Source: Oscillospiraceae bacterium (GTDB taxonomy: Bacteria; Bacillota; Clostridia; Oscillospirales; Oscillospiraceae). Taken from it: a stretch of DNA of 55,315 nucleotides. A program made the position numbers and the translations under genes. The notes beneath the pieces are model-generated. The model made no database searches. It worked only from the letters and a program-made list of their open reading frames with translations, and was not told the DNA's origin. Shown piece by piece: positions 8,551 to 17,689 of this stretch. Positions within the stretch are counted from its first letter, which is position 1; every line of letters begins with the position of its first letter. The DNA lies in the NCBI GenBank assembly GCA_009787995.1, contig WQSH01000002.1:1-55315 (forward strand). The letters run 5' to 3'.

Positions 8551-8909
8551 TCTCCGGCACCTTCTTTCAAAAACATTTCCATTAACGTGCTTTTCATCTT
8601 TTCGCTCACAATTGAATCGGGGTCAAAGCACATTTCAATAAACTGCCTAAGCTGTTCGCTATCGGCGGTAATCTTGGGATTGAAGTCATATAATCGGCCC
8701 TGCGGTTTGTCCGTGCGGCCAAAGATATAATCCATCGACACATCAAAATAATCGGCGTACCATAACAACAACTTTAATGGTGGTACTGCCTTACCATTTT
8801 CATATCGGGCGAGATTGGATTGATTGACCCCATTCAAGCCACCGAGTTTCATTTGAGATAGCGTAGCGCCCTCTCGTAACTGCTTTAATCTTTCTCCTAC
8901 AATTTCCAT
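8547..8909 (-). CDS. XRE-family HTH transcriptional regulator
   Basis: MEIVGERLKQLREGATLSQMKLGGLNGVNQSNLARYENGKAVPPLKLLLWYADYFDVSMDYIFGRTD; AGGAGGT SD upstream of ATG 8909. Confidence 0.9.
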   Translation of the reverse strand: MEIVGERLKQLREGATLSQMKLGGLNGVNQSNLARYENGKAVPPLKLLLWYADYFDVSMDYIFGRTDKPQGRLYDFNPKITADSEQLRQFIEMCFDPDSIVSEKMKSTLMEMFLKEGAGE

Positions 8910-9074
8910 TGCGTGACCTCCTAGAGATGATAGCTTTATTATAATTTGCAATCGCATAATCGTCAAGACTATATTTACATAATAATTATACCACAACATA
9001 AATGGCTCATGCCTTACTTTGTGCGGAATAAGCACAGCGGCGTGGTTAATGCTACGCTTATTCCATATGTGCGG

Positions 9075-9260
9075 CTAATCAGCCGCGGCCTGCTTTTTTT
9101 GCCAGCTTGCAAATTCTTGTTGTACTTGCGTATCGGCAAAAAACTTCTTTATCTCCGGCATCAACCGCCGTGCCAGTGCGTCAATTTGCTCTTGGGTCGG
9201 AGCAAAATCGGTGGGAACTGATTTGAGCTGTGCCGTGCCTGTTGTATTGGCTTTCTTCAT
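9075..9260 (-). CDS. small hypothetical protein
   Basis: 61 aa ORF with GGAGGAAA SD; MKKANTTGTAQLKSVPTDFAPTQEQIDALARRLMPEIKKFFADTQ. Confidence 0.6.
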   Translation of the reverse strand: MKKANTTGTAQLKSVPTDFAPTQEQIDALARRLMPEIKKFFADTQVQQEFASWQKKQAAAD

Positions 9261-9592
9261 GGGTTAGGTTTCCTCCAACTGCGCTTGTTATATTCAGTTT
9301 TCAAGGTGCGAAATGTTGTGGCTGTTTAATTTTTTCTTATAAGCTGACATCCTTTCGGTTTTTAGATTTTTTTGCATAACGCTGTAATTTGCGCGTAAGC
9401 CGATTACCGTTTGGGCAAGCAATGGCTAAAGACTGCATAATCAAAGATTATTGCATTTTTTAGCCGTCTGTTGGTGACCAAGTTGCCCCCAAACCCCCAG
9501 TCGGAAAATTCGCTGCCGCTCCCTTTCCGTTAAGCCGGCTTCGACGTCTGCTGCACCCACCTTTCGGTGGTCTACATTTTGTAGTATTTCCG

Positions 9593-9943
9593 TCATTTTG
9601 CAATCTCCAATATGGCGTTTAATCGGCGGAGTATCTCTTTTTGCTGACTCCAAATATCGTCTAGCCGTGCCACTATCTCGTCGATGTCAGCGGCGTAAAT
9701 GTTTCCAGTTTCGTTGACCCGCTTGCTTATCTGGTTTATGTTATTTGTAGCATTGGAAAGCAAGCGGTTCATCTCTCGCACATTATCCAACTCGACATAA
9801 ATAACACGTCCGTCTACGGCCATTTTTAGCAGATACGCTCGCATATTTCTTATGCCTGATTGCTTCTGCCTGTAGCGTATAAAATCCCGCTCTTTTTCCG
9901 TAACACGAAAGGTCATTGCGATACTTCGTTGTAAGTTTTGCAT
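9593..9943 (-). CDS. MobC-like mobilization (relaxosome) protein
   Basis: MQNLQRSIAMTFRVTEKERDFIRYRQKQSGIRNMRAYLLKMAVDG...LDNVREMNRLLSNATNNINQISKRVNETGNIYAADIDEI; GGAGGAG SD. Confidence 0.8.
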   Translation of the reverse strand: MQNLQRSIAMTFRVTEKERDFIRYRQKQSGIRNMRAYLLKMAVDGRVIYVELDNVREMNRLLSNATNNINQISKRVNETGNIYAADIDEIVARLDDIWSQQKEILRRLNAILEIAK

Positions 9944-10004
9944 AAGCTCCTCCTTTAACATGTCAACTCTAGTAATTCGCGCTTCACATTTTCGCAATCC
10001 ACGG

Positions 10005-10211
10005 TTATAACATCGCGTGATAATTCGATAATGCGTGTAGTTTTATTGCGTGTGAATTGACACTCAATGACTTGCCGCTTTTTGAACTCCCGGCGAGTAT
10101 AAACAAGCTGTGTGGCAATATGGCATCAACTGTAAAGCCGAAAGGTTCGATCGACTGCGTGAGAAGGTCTTTTGCGCTGGCGAAAACAAGCGGTTGTATG
10201 ATGTTTTGCAT
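10005..10211 (-). pseudogene. truncated RepA-like AAA ATPase (Walker A fragment)
   Basis: MQNIIQPLVFASAKDLLTQSIEPFGFTVDAILPHSLFILAGSSKSGKSLS then an unrelated short tail and stop; SD AGGAGG. Confidence 0.6.
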
Positions 10212-10673
10212 GATGGCCTCCTAAAATTTTTGATTATATTCAGTTTTATGTGGGCTGCAATGTTCGCTTGTGGCGACAATTATCACGCTCCCTTCCGAAT
10301 TTCTATCTGTCATCTGTCACCAGTGCGAAAAATCTTTGCAATACCAATACTTTCAGCGATGACGGATAGAGATGACAGCCGTGCTGATGACGAATTTACG
10401 GTAATCACTCCTCTTCCAGATTTGGGGCTCCGCGTTCATCCCAACATCGTCCACGCTTGTACCTTGCTCGACCTGAGGTGTGTTGTCTCAACCTTAACTC
10501 TCGTGCCGCTTCTGTTAGAGGCTGCATAATGCAAGGTTGTTGTGACTGGGATGCTGTCGGCTGCGGTATTCAGTTGTCATAATTAGCGTAGCAGGTGCCT
10601 GATTATTTGTAAGTATGAATAATCGGATGGAGACAGTATAGGCGTTTACTTCCACAGTCACCGTTATTTAGGG

Positions 10674-11072
10674 ATGCATACGGCATATATCCGCAGAGAG
10701 GGCTACCCAGATGTTTTGCGAACCCTTACGGTAACAGGAACAGAGCGCGCTTTTTATATTGATACAGCAAACTTGGGCGGTCCGGGATGGTATACGGTAT
10801 ACATATGGTATGAAACAGGCGACATTTACCGCTCTATAGAACATGCCGTCGAAGTCACACCAATACCACTTGCCATACAGTTTAACCAACCGCACGGAAT
10901 GGGAATTACCAGTGAATCTGGCAGTTTCAGCCTGTCTTGGCAGATAGCAAGCTCCGAACCGCCAACGGTCGGAGTGAGTGTTATACAAAATGGGCAGACT
11001 GTTCGAGCAGTCAATATACCGTCGATGGAAATAGCATTATTCTGCAAATCCCTACACCAACGGGACGGCTAA
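10674..11072 (+). pseudogene. N-terminal fragment of SLH surface protein, out of frame with main ORF
   Basis: YIDTANLGGPGWYTVYIWYETGDIYRSIEHAVEVTPIPLAIQFNQPHG...SFSLSWQIASSEPPTVGVSVIQNGQTVRA; no signal peptide visible. Confidence 0.6.
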
Positions 11073-14000
11073 GGGATGAATATGTGATAGTGGTCGCCGT
11101 TAGTGACAATCACGGTCAAAATCTTGCGGTTCCGTTTAGGTTGGAGGTTATAAACCACGCCGCATTAGCCACGGAATTTGCATCGCCAATCATCATGAAC
11201 AATGCCCCGAGGGCTCAGGCGGCGGACGACAATGATGTGCTGATGGCTTTGCGCCCTGCGCTTAACTGGATGTATGAAATAGACCTCTACAACAGCAAGT
11301 TTGATTGGTCGCCTGTCGAAGATTTATTTACTTTTCAAATAACAGATGAGGGCATCGCGGAAGTGTGGATAATGCAAGGCGACTGGCGCAGGGTCATGGA
11401 GGGTGAAGCCATATCGTCTGCACATTCAATTCATATTTTCGGCCTAAGAGCGGGGCAAACCATGTTGTCAATAATCCACGCACGTACCGGGCAAGTCGTC
11501 AATGTTCCAGTCATAGTCTACTCTCTTCAAAATCAGCTCTATATGTTTAGAGTACTGCCTGGGCAACCTGTGACCCTTAGCTTCACCAACGGAGCAGGAC
11601 AAACAAGGCAAATCAGCACAGCGGAGCATGGCTTCCGCGGTTTAATCGATGAAATCGCAATTTGGGAAGAATCCGGCATAGCAAGTGATGTGTTTCTTGA
11701 ATCTGAGCACGGTTTGGACCGATGGGTTGGGACTATTCCCCGTGATGAGCTAATTAGCGGCGAAGCTCCGATGAGCACATACCCTGTCAATGTTATTGAG
11801 CTAACGCTACTATCCAACATTACACTTATTGCCAACAGAGTCGGTGGAGGTCATTATGTAGGCGAAGTGCAAGTGCGCGGTGGGCTATTTCGCAACGGTG
11901 TGTACGTACCGGCTTCTGAGATAAACAAGCAACTAAACGTTACTGCGCAAGACAGAGGGCGCGTGTCTATCCAATTGGATACGGCTACATTCGGGGAAAT
12001 CTCGATTCAAGATGATTTCCACTATATATTTGAGGTACAATTTCCTAATAGCAATTTTGCTCCGATGCTTATTGAAATAGACGCTTTCTACGATGCCAGG
12101 CAGGCACTAAGTTCCGGCATACTACATATGTTTCTCCGCCCTTGGGACAATAGGCAAGAGCCTCTGGTTGTATATATGTTAAACGGGCGAGATGTAACGA
12201 ATATGAACGGTAGTATAGGCATTCCGGGGGGTGATCGTGTCAACAATTTGACTATGCGCATTATTCTGCCTACCGGAAGGCTATTTGAATCCGCCGAAAT
12301 CCGTGAATATGGCGGAGGCAGACAACGCCCGGTCGGGGTGCAGGATGCAAGGTTGTTTAATCCTCCGTTTTTGGGAGCAAGTTATTTTCAGTATGTGGAG
12401 CTGACTTGGATAGTTAGCAGAGATACCTTGGGTAATTTTATACCTATGGGGGAAAGCCGCCAGTTTAACATAGAAATAAGCTATGCCGATGGCTCGTCAA
12501 CCATTCGGATGCCATTTAATGTCGCGGACTTGGCCGGAGCTGCTGCCAGAGAATTGGTAATTCCTGTAGACTGGCGCTTAAACACAGCCAGTTTGGCACC
12601 TTACAGAAACGTTGATGGCAGAAGTGGCCCATCCGTTAGGGTGGATGCTTCGGAACTGGAGTTTTACGTACAAGTCACACCAACGGACAACCCTGCTGAG
12701 TATAGATTCCGTGCTGTTATTGGGGAGCCGCAAATTACTTCGTTTGATAGAAGGTTCAACAGCATAAGAAACCAACTTGCTATTGGATTACATATTGGGG
12801 CAGACCTCACGGGCTCCGGCATTCGAGACTTTGCACAATTATTGTCGGAAAGCGAACGCAAGCAACCGCGGAAACGAAATTTAGGAAAACCTAAACCCTC
12901 AGTTAATTTTGACGCTTCTCATATGGCTTTGTTAGCGTTTGTCGATGGCAAGTTGCGCTGGAATCCATCGACGCAACAGTATGACTTGATTATTGAAGAA
13001 GGGCGAATGCAGGGCGGTTCGTCGATTTCATTGGGAATTTCTGTCAAGATTCGCCTATGGACACCTCCGACGATAACCACCAAGTTAGGCTTTGAGTCAG
13101 GCTTTACGAATTATGTGAGCATGAGGATTTCCGATAATAATAACTACATCCAAATCACAGAGTTTACAGGGCTATACGATAAAGTGTCTCTTGGTCTGGA
13201 GATAAGTATCATTATTGCAAACGCCGGGGTAAAAGGATATGGTAAACATGCTTTTGGGTTTGAATCAGCAACCATACACTATACGCACTACCCCAGAAGC
13301 AGCATAATGGGTAGGAGACGCACCAGTACCGTAAGTTTTGGAGCCGAATGGTGGGCGCAGGCGTTGTTTGTCATAAACGCCGGCGGATCAATAGGCACTC
13401 CGATAAAATTGCCGATTTCCACCAGGCCCATTAGTGGGAACCAATATGCATTCCGAGATGCCACAGCAGCAATCGCCCAACTGGAAACCATAGATATGGT
13501 GCATTTCAACGATGACTTCCTAATTCCAACAAACGTATATTTAGCACGAGGTGTTCCACTGAGTGCGTTACCGCAGATACCGTGGGAAGTTGGTGCGATT
13601 GCAGGTGATGGAACCTTCGCAATAGCAGCATTGGAAACAATCAACGAACGCGCTACGGAATGGCTAGACGAACTTGTAAACGAAAACGAGTATGTTTATA
13701 TGGACGACATCATCAATGTTATGAACCAGACCGAAATCGCAGTCGTAATAGCCCGCGATGGAAACTGGGACGAGAAAAACATCCATATTCTTACAGACAA
13801 CTTCCGTCCCGATGTAGCTCCGCATGTAGCCGTTTTTGACAACAATGCCGTAGTCGTATGGCAAAGGCAACAGCTTGAAAACATAGGCGGCGAAGTAACG
13901 ACAATGACCGAAATTTGGTATGCGGTATATACAGGTGGGCAGCCTAATCCTTGGTCAGAGCATGCTCGTTTGGACATATTGGGCGCATACAGCCTGACTG

Positions 14001-16456
14001 GCATGGACGTTGCTAAAACCGCCACAGGTTTTTCCGTTATTATTACCACAAGTGACAATCAATATAATTACGAAATAGTCACAGTTGATGTTTACGATGC
14101 AACAGGAGCAGTCAGGCAAGAGCTGATGCGACTGTATTCTGCCACTGGAGACAACAACGCCATCGTATACTTTGTGCGCGATGCAAACGTGGACAAGTAT
14201 ATCCTGACCGCCACAGGCACGATGAACATGAATCCGCAAGCAGTCGCGGTAAACGGTGGATTCTACTTGGCATGGGCCACTTCCTCTGACGAATTTGGCA
14301 CCGACATTATGGTTAGAAAGCTAGAAAACAATGGGACATTGCTAAATGCCGCAAGCGTCTTTGGAGCAAATGCCATGCATCCGATTACACCTACTATGAC
14401 GTATCAATTGGTGGGCGGCAACGATGGCAGAGCAGCAATACTCATGCGAGCGCACAACTTCAATGTGCATGGCGATGCCATCTATGGCTTTATGATACAA
14501 AATGGTGCCGGCAACGTAACGCTCTCTGCACCAATCCTGCTTGTCGCACCGGAGGAAAATTATCTGCTGACGGTTACAGGAGGAACATTGGTGGGAAACA
14601 ATGTGACGGTAGAATATTTGCAGATTGCCGCCCCGGAAGACCCGCTTGAGGATGTAATTCCTCTTTTCTTCAGAAACACCGAGACTTTCGCAAATGATTT
14701 TATAGGTGGGCCTATCTTCAGCGCATATGACATCCGCGCCTTTGAAGACGTGGCAGTATCCTTTGGCATTGCCAACATAGGCATCGACCATATAACTTCT
14801 GTTGAGATACTCGTGGATGGCGTAGCCATCGACACAGGCAACGCAAATGTTGCGCCGGGTGCAGTCAACCTGTTTGATACGGTTATCCGCACAGGCGAAA
14901 CACTCCGCAACATCCCGTACAGCATTACTGTTGTGTTTGCAAATGGGCAGAGCAGAACATTTAGCGATATGCTGATGTTTGCCAATCCCGATATTTCCAT
15001 TGGGCAGGCAACAACACTCGTAGCGCAAGACGGGGTGAGGGTTTTCGCTTTGCAGCTATACAATGACAGCGACGTGCCGTTAGCTGGCAATGGGAACGAA
15101 GTTAGGTTGGAATTCTTCGCAGACCCCATGTATGAAGTACCTATCCCCGAACTTATCGCTCCGATGGTAATAAGGTTAAATGGTGATTTAGCGCTCTTGG
15201 ACGAATATGGTCTCAACGTGCAATTCCGCTACGAAATACCGCAACATGTTCTGCACGACGGCGAAATACCTCTTATGGGGCATCGTATATATGCATTGGC
15301 TTCGGTATGGAATAGCGGAAACTTTGTACCGGAACGCCATTATCAAGCCAACACAGCGGCGATAGCGTTTTTCAGCCTGACGAGATTCGGAGAAGACCCT
15401 GTTGTAGTTTTGGCAGACACGCAAAACACCGGAGCGAGAACCAATGCCACTCTGCAAGTACAAAATAATTCGATGCAGACGGTCTATGCCGACTCCGGCA
15501 TTATTAGAGCCAGCCTTTTGGACAGTGAAGGCAATACAATTGAGGTGCGGACTGTGACTATGGGCAGCGATATAACGAGGGAAAGCAGCATTTCTCAAGA
15601 TGTCACATTTTTACGGGAGGGCACGCGTGTAATTGCAGAGCTCCTGTTTGGTCAAACCGCTGATGATTTCCCACCAAACGAAGAAACTCTGCCGGGCAAC
15701 CAACAACCGCCTATGCCTGACAATGGCGCACCACCAAACGGTGCCCCACCACCTGAAGATGACGTTCCTCCGAGTGGGCAGCAACCGCCAACCGGACAAC
15801 CCGTGCCACCACCCGACGGTGGAGTTGAGGCAGCGACGACAGCACAAGCACCTCCACCAGTGCCAGAGGCAGAGCCAGGGTCTGCATGGCACACTGCTTC
15901 AGAAGTGTTCGATGATGTGCCCTTGGGCGCATGGTTTTACGACTATGTAACCAAGGTCTTTAACCTCAACCTCTTCCAAGGCACGGCCTATCGTATATTT
16001 AACCCACAAGCAAATATGACCCGCGCTATGTTTGCGCAAGTGCTCGCCAATCTCGAAAATGCCGACTTAACGGCATACGCGGAATCCTCAGCAAGTTTTG
16101 GTGATGTAGCGCAGGGCAGATGGTACTTCCCTGCTGTTCAGTGGGCGGCTAATGCCGGTCTTGTTCAAGGCATTGGCGGCGGCAACTTCGCCCCCGTTGG
16201 CTACATCACAAGGGAGCAGATGGCTGTAATGCTGCACCGCTTTGCAAGAGCGAGAGATATCGCATTGCCGCAAGAGGATGCAGACCCGTTTATGGATTAT
16301 GTGTACAAGTCCTACTGGGCAGTAGAGGCTGTTGATGCTAAGTCAGCAGCAGGGATAATCCGAGGCCGACCGGATGGTCGATTTGACCCGCAAGGCTTAG
16401 CAACAAGAGCCGAAGTAGCGGCGATATTCGCAAGATTTTTGGAGTTTGTAGATTGA
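10937..16456 (+). CDS. giant surface protein with Pro-rich linker and three C-terminal SLH domains
   Basis: C-terminus VFDDVPLGAWFYDYV...FGDVAQGRWYFPAVQWAANAGLVQGIGGGNFAPVGYITREQMAVMLHRFA...DAKSAAGIIRGRPDGRFDPQGLATRAEVAAIFARFLEFVD. Confidence 0.85.
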   Translation: MADSKLRTANGRSECYTKWADCSSSQYTVDGNSIILQIPTPTGRLRDEYVIVVAVSDNHGQNLAVPFRLEVINHAALATEFASPIIMNNAPRAQAADDNDVLMALRPALNWMYEIDLYNSKFDWSPVEDLFTFQITDEGIAEVWIMQGDWRRVMEGEAISSAHSIHIFGLRAGQTMLSIIHARTGQVVNVPVIVYSLQNQLYMFRVLPGQPVTLSFTNGAGQTRQISTAEHGFRGLIDEIAIWEESGIASDVFLESEHGLDRWVGTIPRDELISGEAPMSTYPVNVIELTLLSNITLIANRVGGGHYVGEVQVRGGLFRNGVYVPASEINKQLNVTAQDRGRVSIQLDTATFGEISIQDDFHYIFEVQFPNSNFAPMLIEIDAFYDARQALSSGILHMFLRPWDNRQEPLVVYMLNGRDVTNMNGSIGIPGGDRVNNLTMRIILPTGRLFESAEIREYGGGRQRPVGVQDARLFNPPFLGASYFQYVELTWIVSRDTLGNFIPMGESRQFNIEISYADGSSTIRMPFNVADLAGAAARELVIPVDWRLNTASLAPYRNVDGRSGPSVRVDASELEFYVQVTPTDNPAEYRFRAVIGEPQITSFDRRFNSIRNQLAIGLHIGADLTGSGIRDFAQLLSESERKQPRKRNLGKPKPSVNFDASHMALLAFVDGKLRWNPSTQQYDLIIEEGRMQGGSSISLGISVKIRLWTPPTITTKLGFESGFTNYVSMRISDNNNYIQITEFTGLYDKVSLGLEISIIIANAGVKGYGKHAFGFESATIHYTHYPRSSIMGRRRTSTVSFGAEWWAQALFVINAGGSIGTPIKLPISTRPISGNQYAFRDATAAIAQLETIDMVHFNDDFLIPTNVYLARGVPLSALPQIPWEVGAIAGDGTFAIAALETINERATEWLDELVNENEYVYMDDIINVMNQTEIAVVIARDGNWDEKNIHILTDNFRPDVAPHVAVFDNNAVVVWQRQQLENIGGEVTTMTEIWYAVYTGGQPNPWSEHARLDILGAYSLTGMDVAKTATGFSVIITTSDNQYNYEIVTVDVYDATGAVRQELMRLYSATGDNNAIVYFVRDANVDKYILTATGTMNMNPQAVAVNGGFYLAWATSSDEFGTDIMVRKLENNGTLLNAASVFGANAMHPITPTMTYQLVGGNDGRAAILMRAHNFNVHGDAIYGFMIQNGAGNVTLSAPILLVAPEENYLLTVTGGTLVGNNVTVEYLQIAAPEDPLEDVIPLFFRNTETFANDFIGGPIFSAYDIRAFEDVAVSFGIANIGIDHITSVEILVDGVAIDTGNANVAPGAVNLFDTVIRTGETLRNIPYSITVVFANGQSRTFSDMLMFANPDISIGQATTLVAQDGVRVFALQLYNDSDVPLAGNGNEVRLEFFADPMYEVPIPELIAPMVIRLNGDLALLDEYGLNVQFRYEIPQHVLHDGEIPLMGHRIYALASVWNSGNFVPERHYQANTAAIAFFSLTRFGEDPVVVLADTQNTGARTNATLQVQNNSMQTVYADSGIIRASLLDSEGNTIEVRTVTMGSDITRESSISQDVTFLREGTRVIAELLFGQTADDFPPNEETLPGNQQPPMPDNGAPPNGAPPPEDDVPPSGQQPPTGQPVPPPDGGVEAATTAQAPPPVPEAEPGSAWHTASEVFDDVPLGAWFYDYVTKVFNLNLFQGTAYRIFNPQANMTRAMFAQVLANLENADLTAYAESSASFGDVAQGRWYFPAVQWAANAGLVQGIGGGNFAPVGYITREQMAVMLHRFARARDIALPQEDADPFMDYVYKSYWAVEAVDAKSAAGIIRGRPDGRFDPQGLATRAEVAAIFARFLEFVD

Positions 16457-16463
16457 AATGACT

Positions 16464-16491
16464 GAGGGGCATTGCAAGAGCAGTGCCTCTC
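16464..16491 (+). terminator. hairpin after SLH gene
   Basis: GAGGGGCATTGC aagag(c) AGTGCCTCTC stem with wobble pairs; no strong T tract. Confidence 0.45.
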
Positions 16492-16635
16492 AATTTGTTG
16501 TGGAACTACGATTGGGTTTATGGTAAACTGGCGATGGTGGCTAATTTGATTAAGGGAGAATATGTACCGACAACACAGTATCGTTAATGCTCCTCGCTGT
16601 GAGGGACCAAAACACAACAGGTGCTATGAGAGAAG

Positions 16636-17433
16636 ATGCGAAAAAATATCAAGATGAAATACATTGCCATTGCGGTTCTGTTACTATTGCTGTTATTATT
16701 TACTCCATCAATAATTGATTTACTATTTTTGCTTGGCGATGCTTTGCCATTCGCAATTCTGACTTCATTTGATAAAGAGGCATTGCTTTCATATATAGGT
16801 GGAGCAGTGCTACCTATTGTTGCCACAATTATCTTAGGATTTATTGTCTATAAGCAAGCTGAACGTCTTGATGCAATAGATACAAAGATAGCCACAGACA
16901 GCTTTGCATATACGACGTTCACCTTTTTAGTTGTAGATGAAATTAAAATTTTGGAAACTCCATATCATGTTCGCACACCAGAAGATGCCCCAAACAAAAT
17001 ATTGACATTTGACCTTTTGGAAGGTATTGTGCTATGCGATTTAGCAAAGATGAAACATGGGTTCACATACATAGAAGGTTGGGGAAATACAGAGGTTATA
17101 ATTGATTTGAGCGCAGGAAGCACGGGCAGGAATTTAATCATGTATCCGACCGTTGGTGCTCTTGATGGTAAATATCTTTTTTGCACACCAATGGAAATAA
17201 AATTTTTTGCGACACCGTCAAAAGAGTTTTATATAAGAAAAATGGAATTAACTAAGTTTGGATTTGCTTTGATGAAAAATGGGCGTACTCCATACGGCTT
17301 TTCCGCAGATATTAGAGTTCCAATAGATGTTATGGTTTCGCAAGATACTGACGGAGATAGTGATGTGTGTAAGTATACTTTTTCTGTGACGGCTCATTTA
17401 TTGCACGACATTTTAGACCTGAGGGCAAACTGA
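16636..17433 (+). CDS. predicted membrane protein of unknown function; coding signal continues in another frame to 17590
   Basis: Two hydrophobic segments (KYIAIAVLLLLLLLFTPSIIDLLFLLG; YIGGAVLPIVATIILGFIVY) then a soluble domain. Confidence 0.6.
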   Translation: MRKNIKMKYIAIAVLLLLLLLFTPSIIDLLFLLGDALPFAILTSFDKEALLSYIGGAVLPIVATIILGFIVYKQAERLDAIDTKIATDSFAYTTFTFLVVDEIKILETPYHVRTPEDAPNKILTFDLLEGIVLCDLAKMKHGFTYIEGWGNTEVIIDLSAGSTGRNLIMYPTVGALDGKYLFCTPMEIKFFATPSKEFYIRKMELTKFGFALMKNGRTPYGFSADIRVPIDVMVSQDTDGDSDVCKYTFSVTAHLLHDILDLRAN

Positions 17434-17689
17434 TATTACAGATAGTATTACATTTGAAATAGAAGCAAAATATGAAAATATTCTTGGAGTAGAAACATAT
17501 TGTCAACAAATTATCGGATTCGAGGGGGAATGTTTTGTCAATAAGCACAGAGTTAATCCCCCTATTGTGAAAGATATAAAAAGGAATTAGACCATATCGA
17601 GCGTTTGTACGTTGATGAGATAAGGCCTAGACATTAGAAATTAGGGCGCATGAATGGCGATTAGCGGCAAGGCTGGGAGTGAGTTATAG

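Noticed and set aside
9434-9454. GCATAATC aaa GATTATTGC palindrome as a possible oriT or attachment site
   Set aside because: Short, AT-rich and followed by T-run; more likely a weak terminator, and no nic-site similarity can be shown.
9441-9653. 70-aa minus-strand ORF after MobC as a relaxase start
   Set aside because: No relaxase motif visible; too short; left unannotated.
10110-10529. 139-aa plus-strand ORF
   Set aside because: Antisense to the RepA-like fragment and without recognizable features.
15611-15950. Overlapping ORFs over the Pro-rich linker, including Gly/Cys-rich minus frames
   Set aside because: Compositional by-products of CCN-rich coding sequence in the SLH protein.
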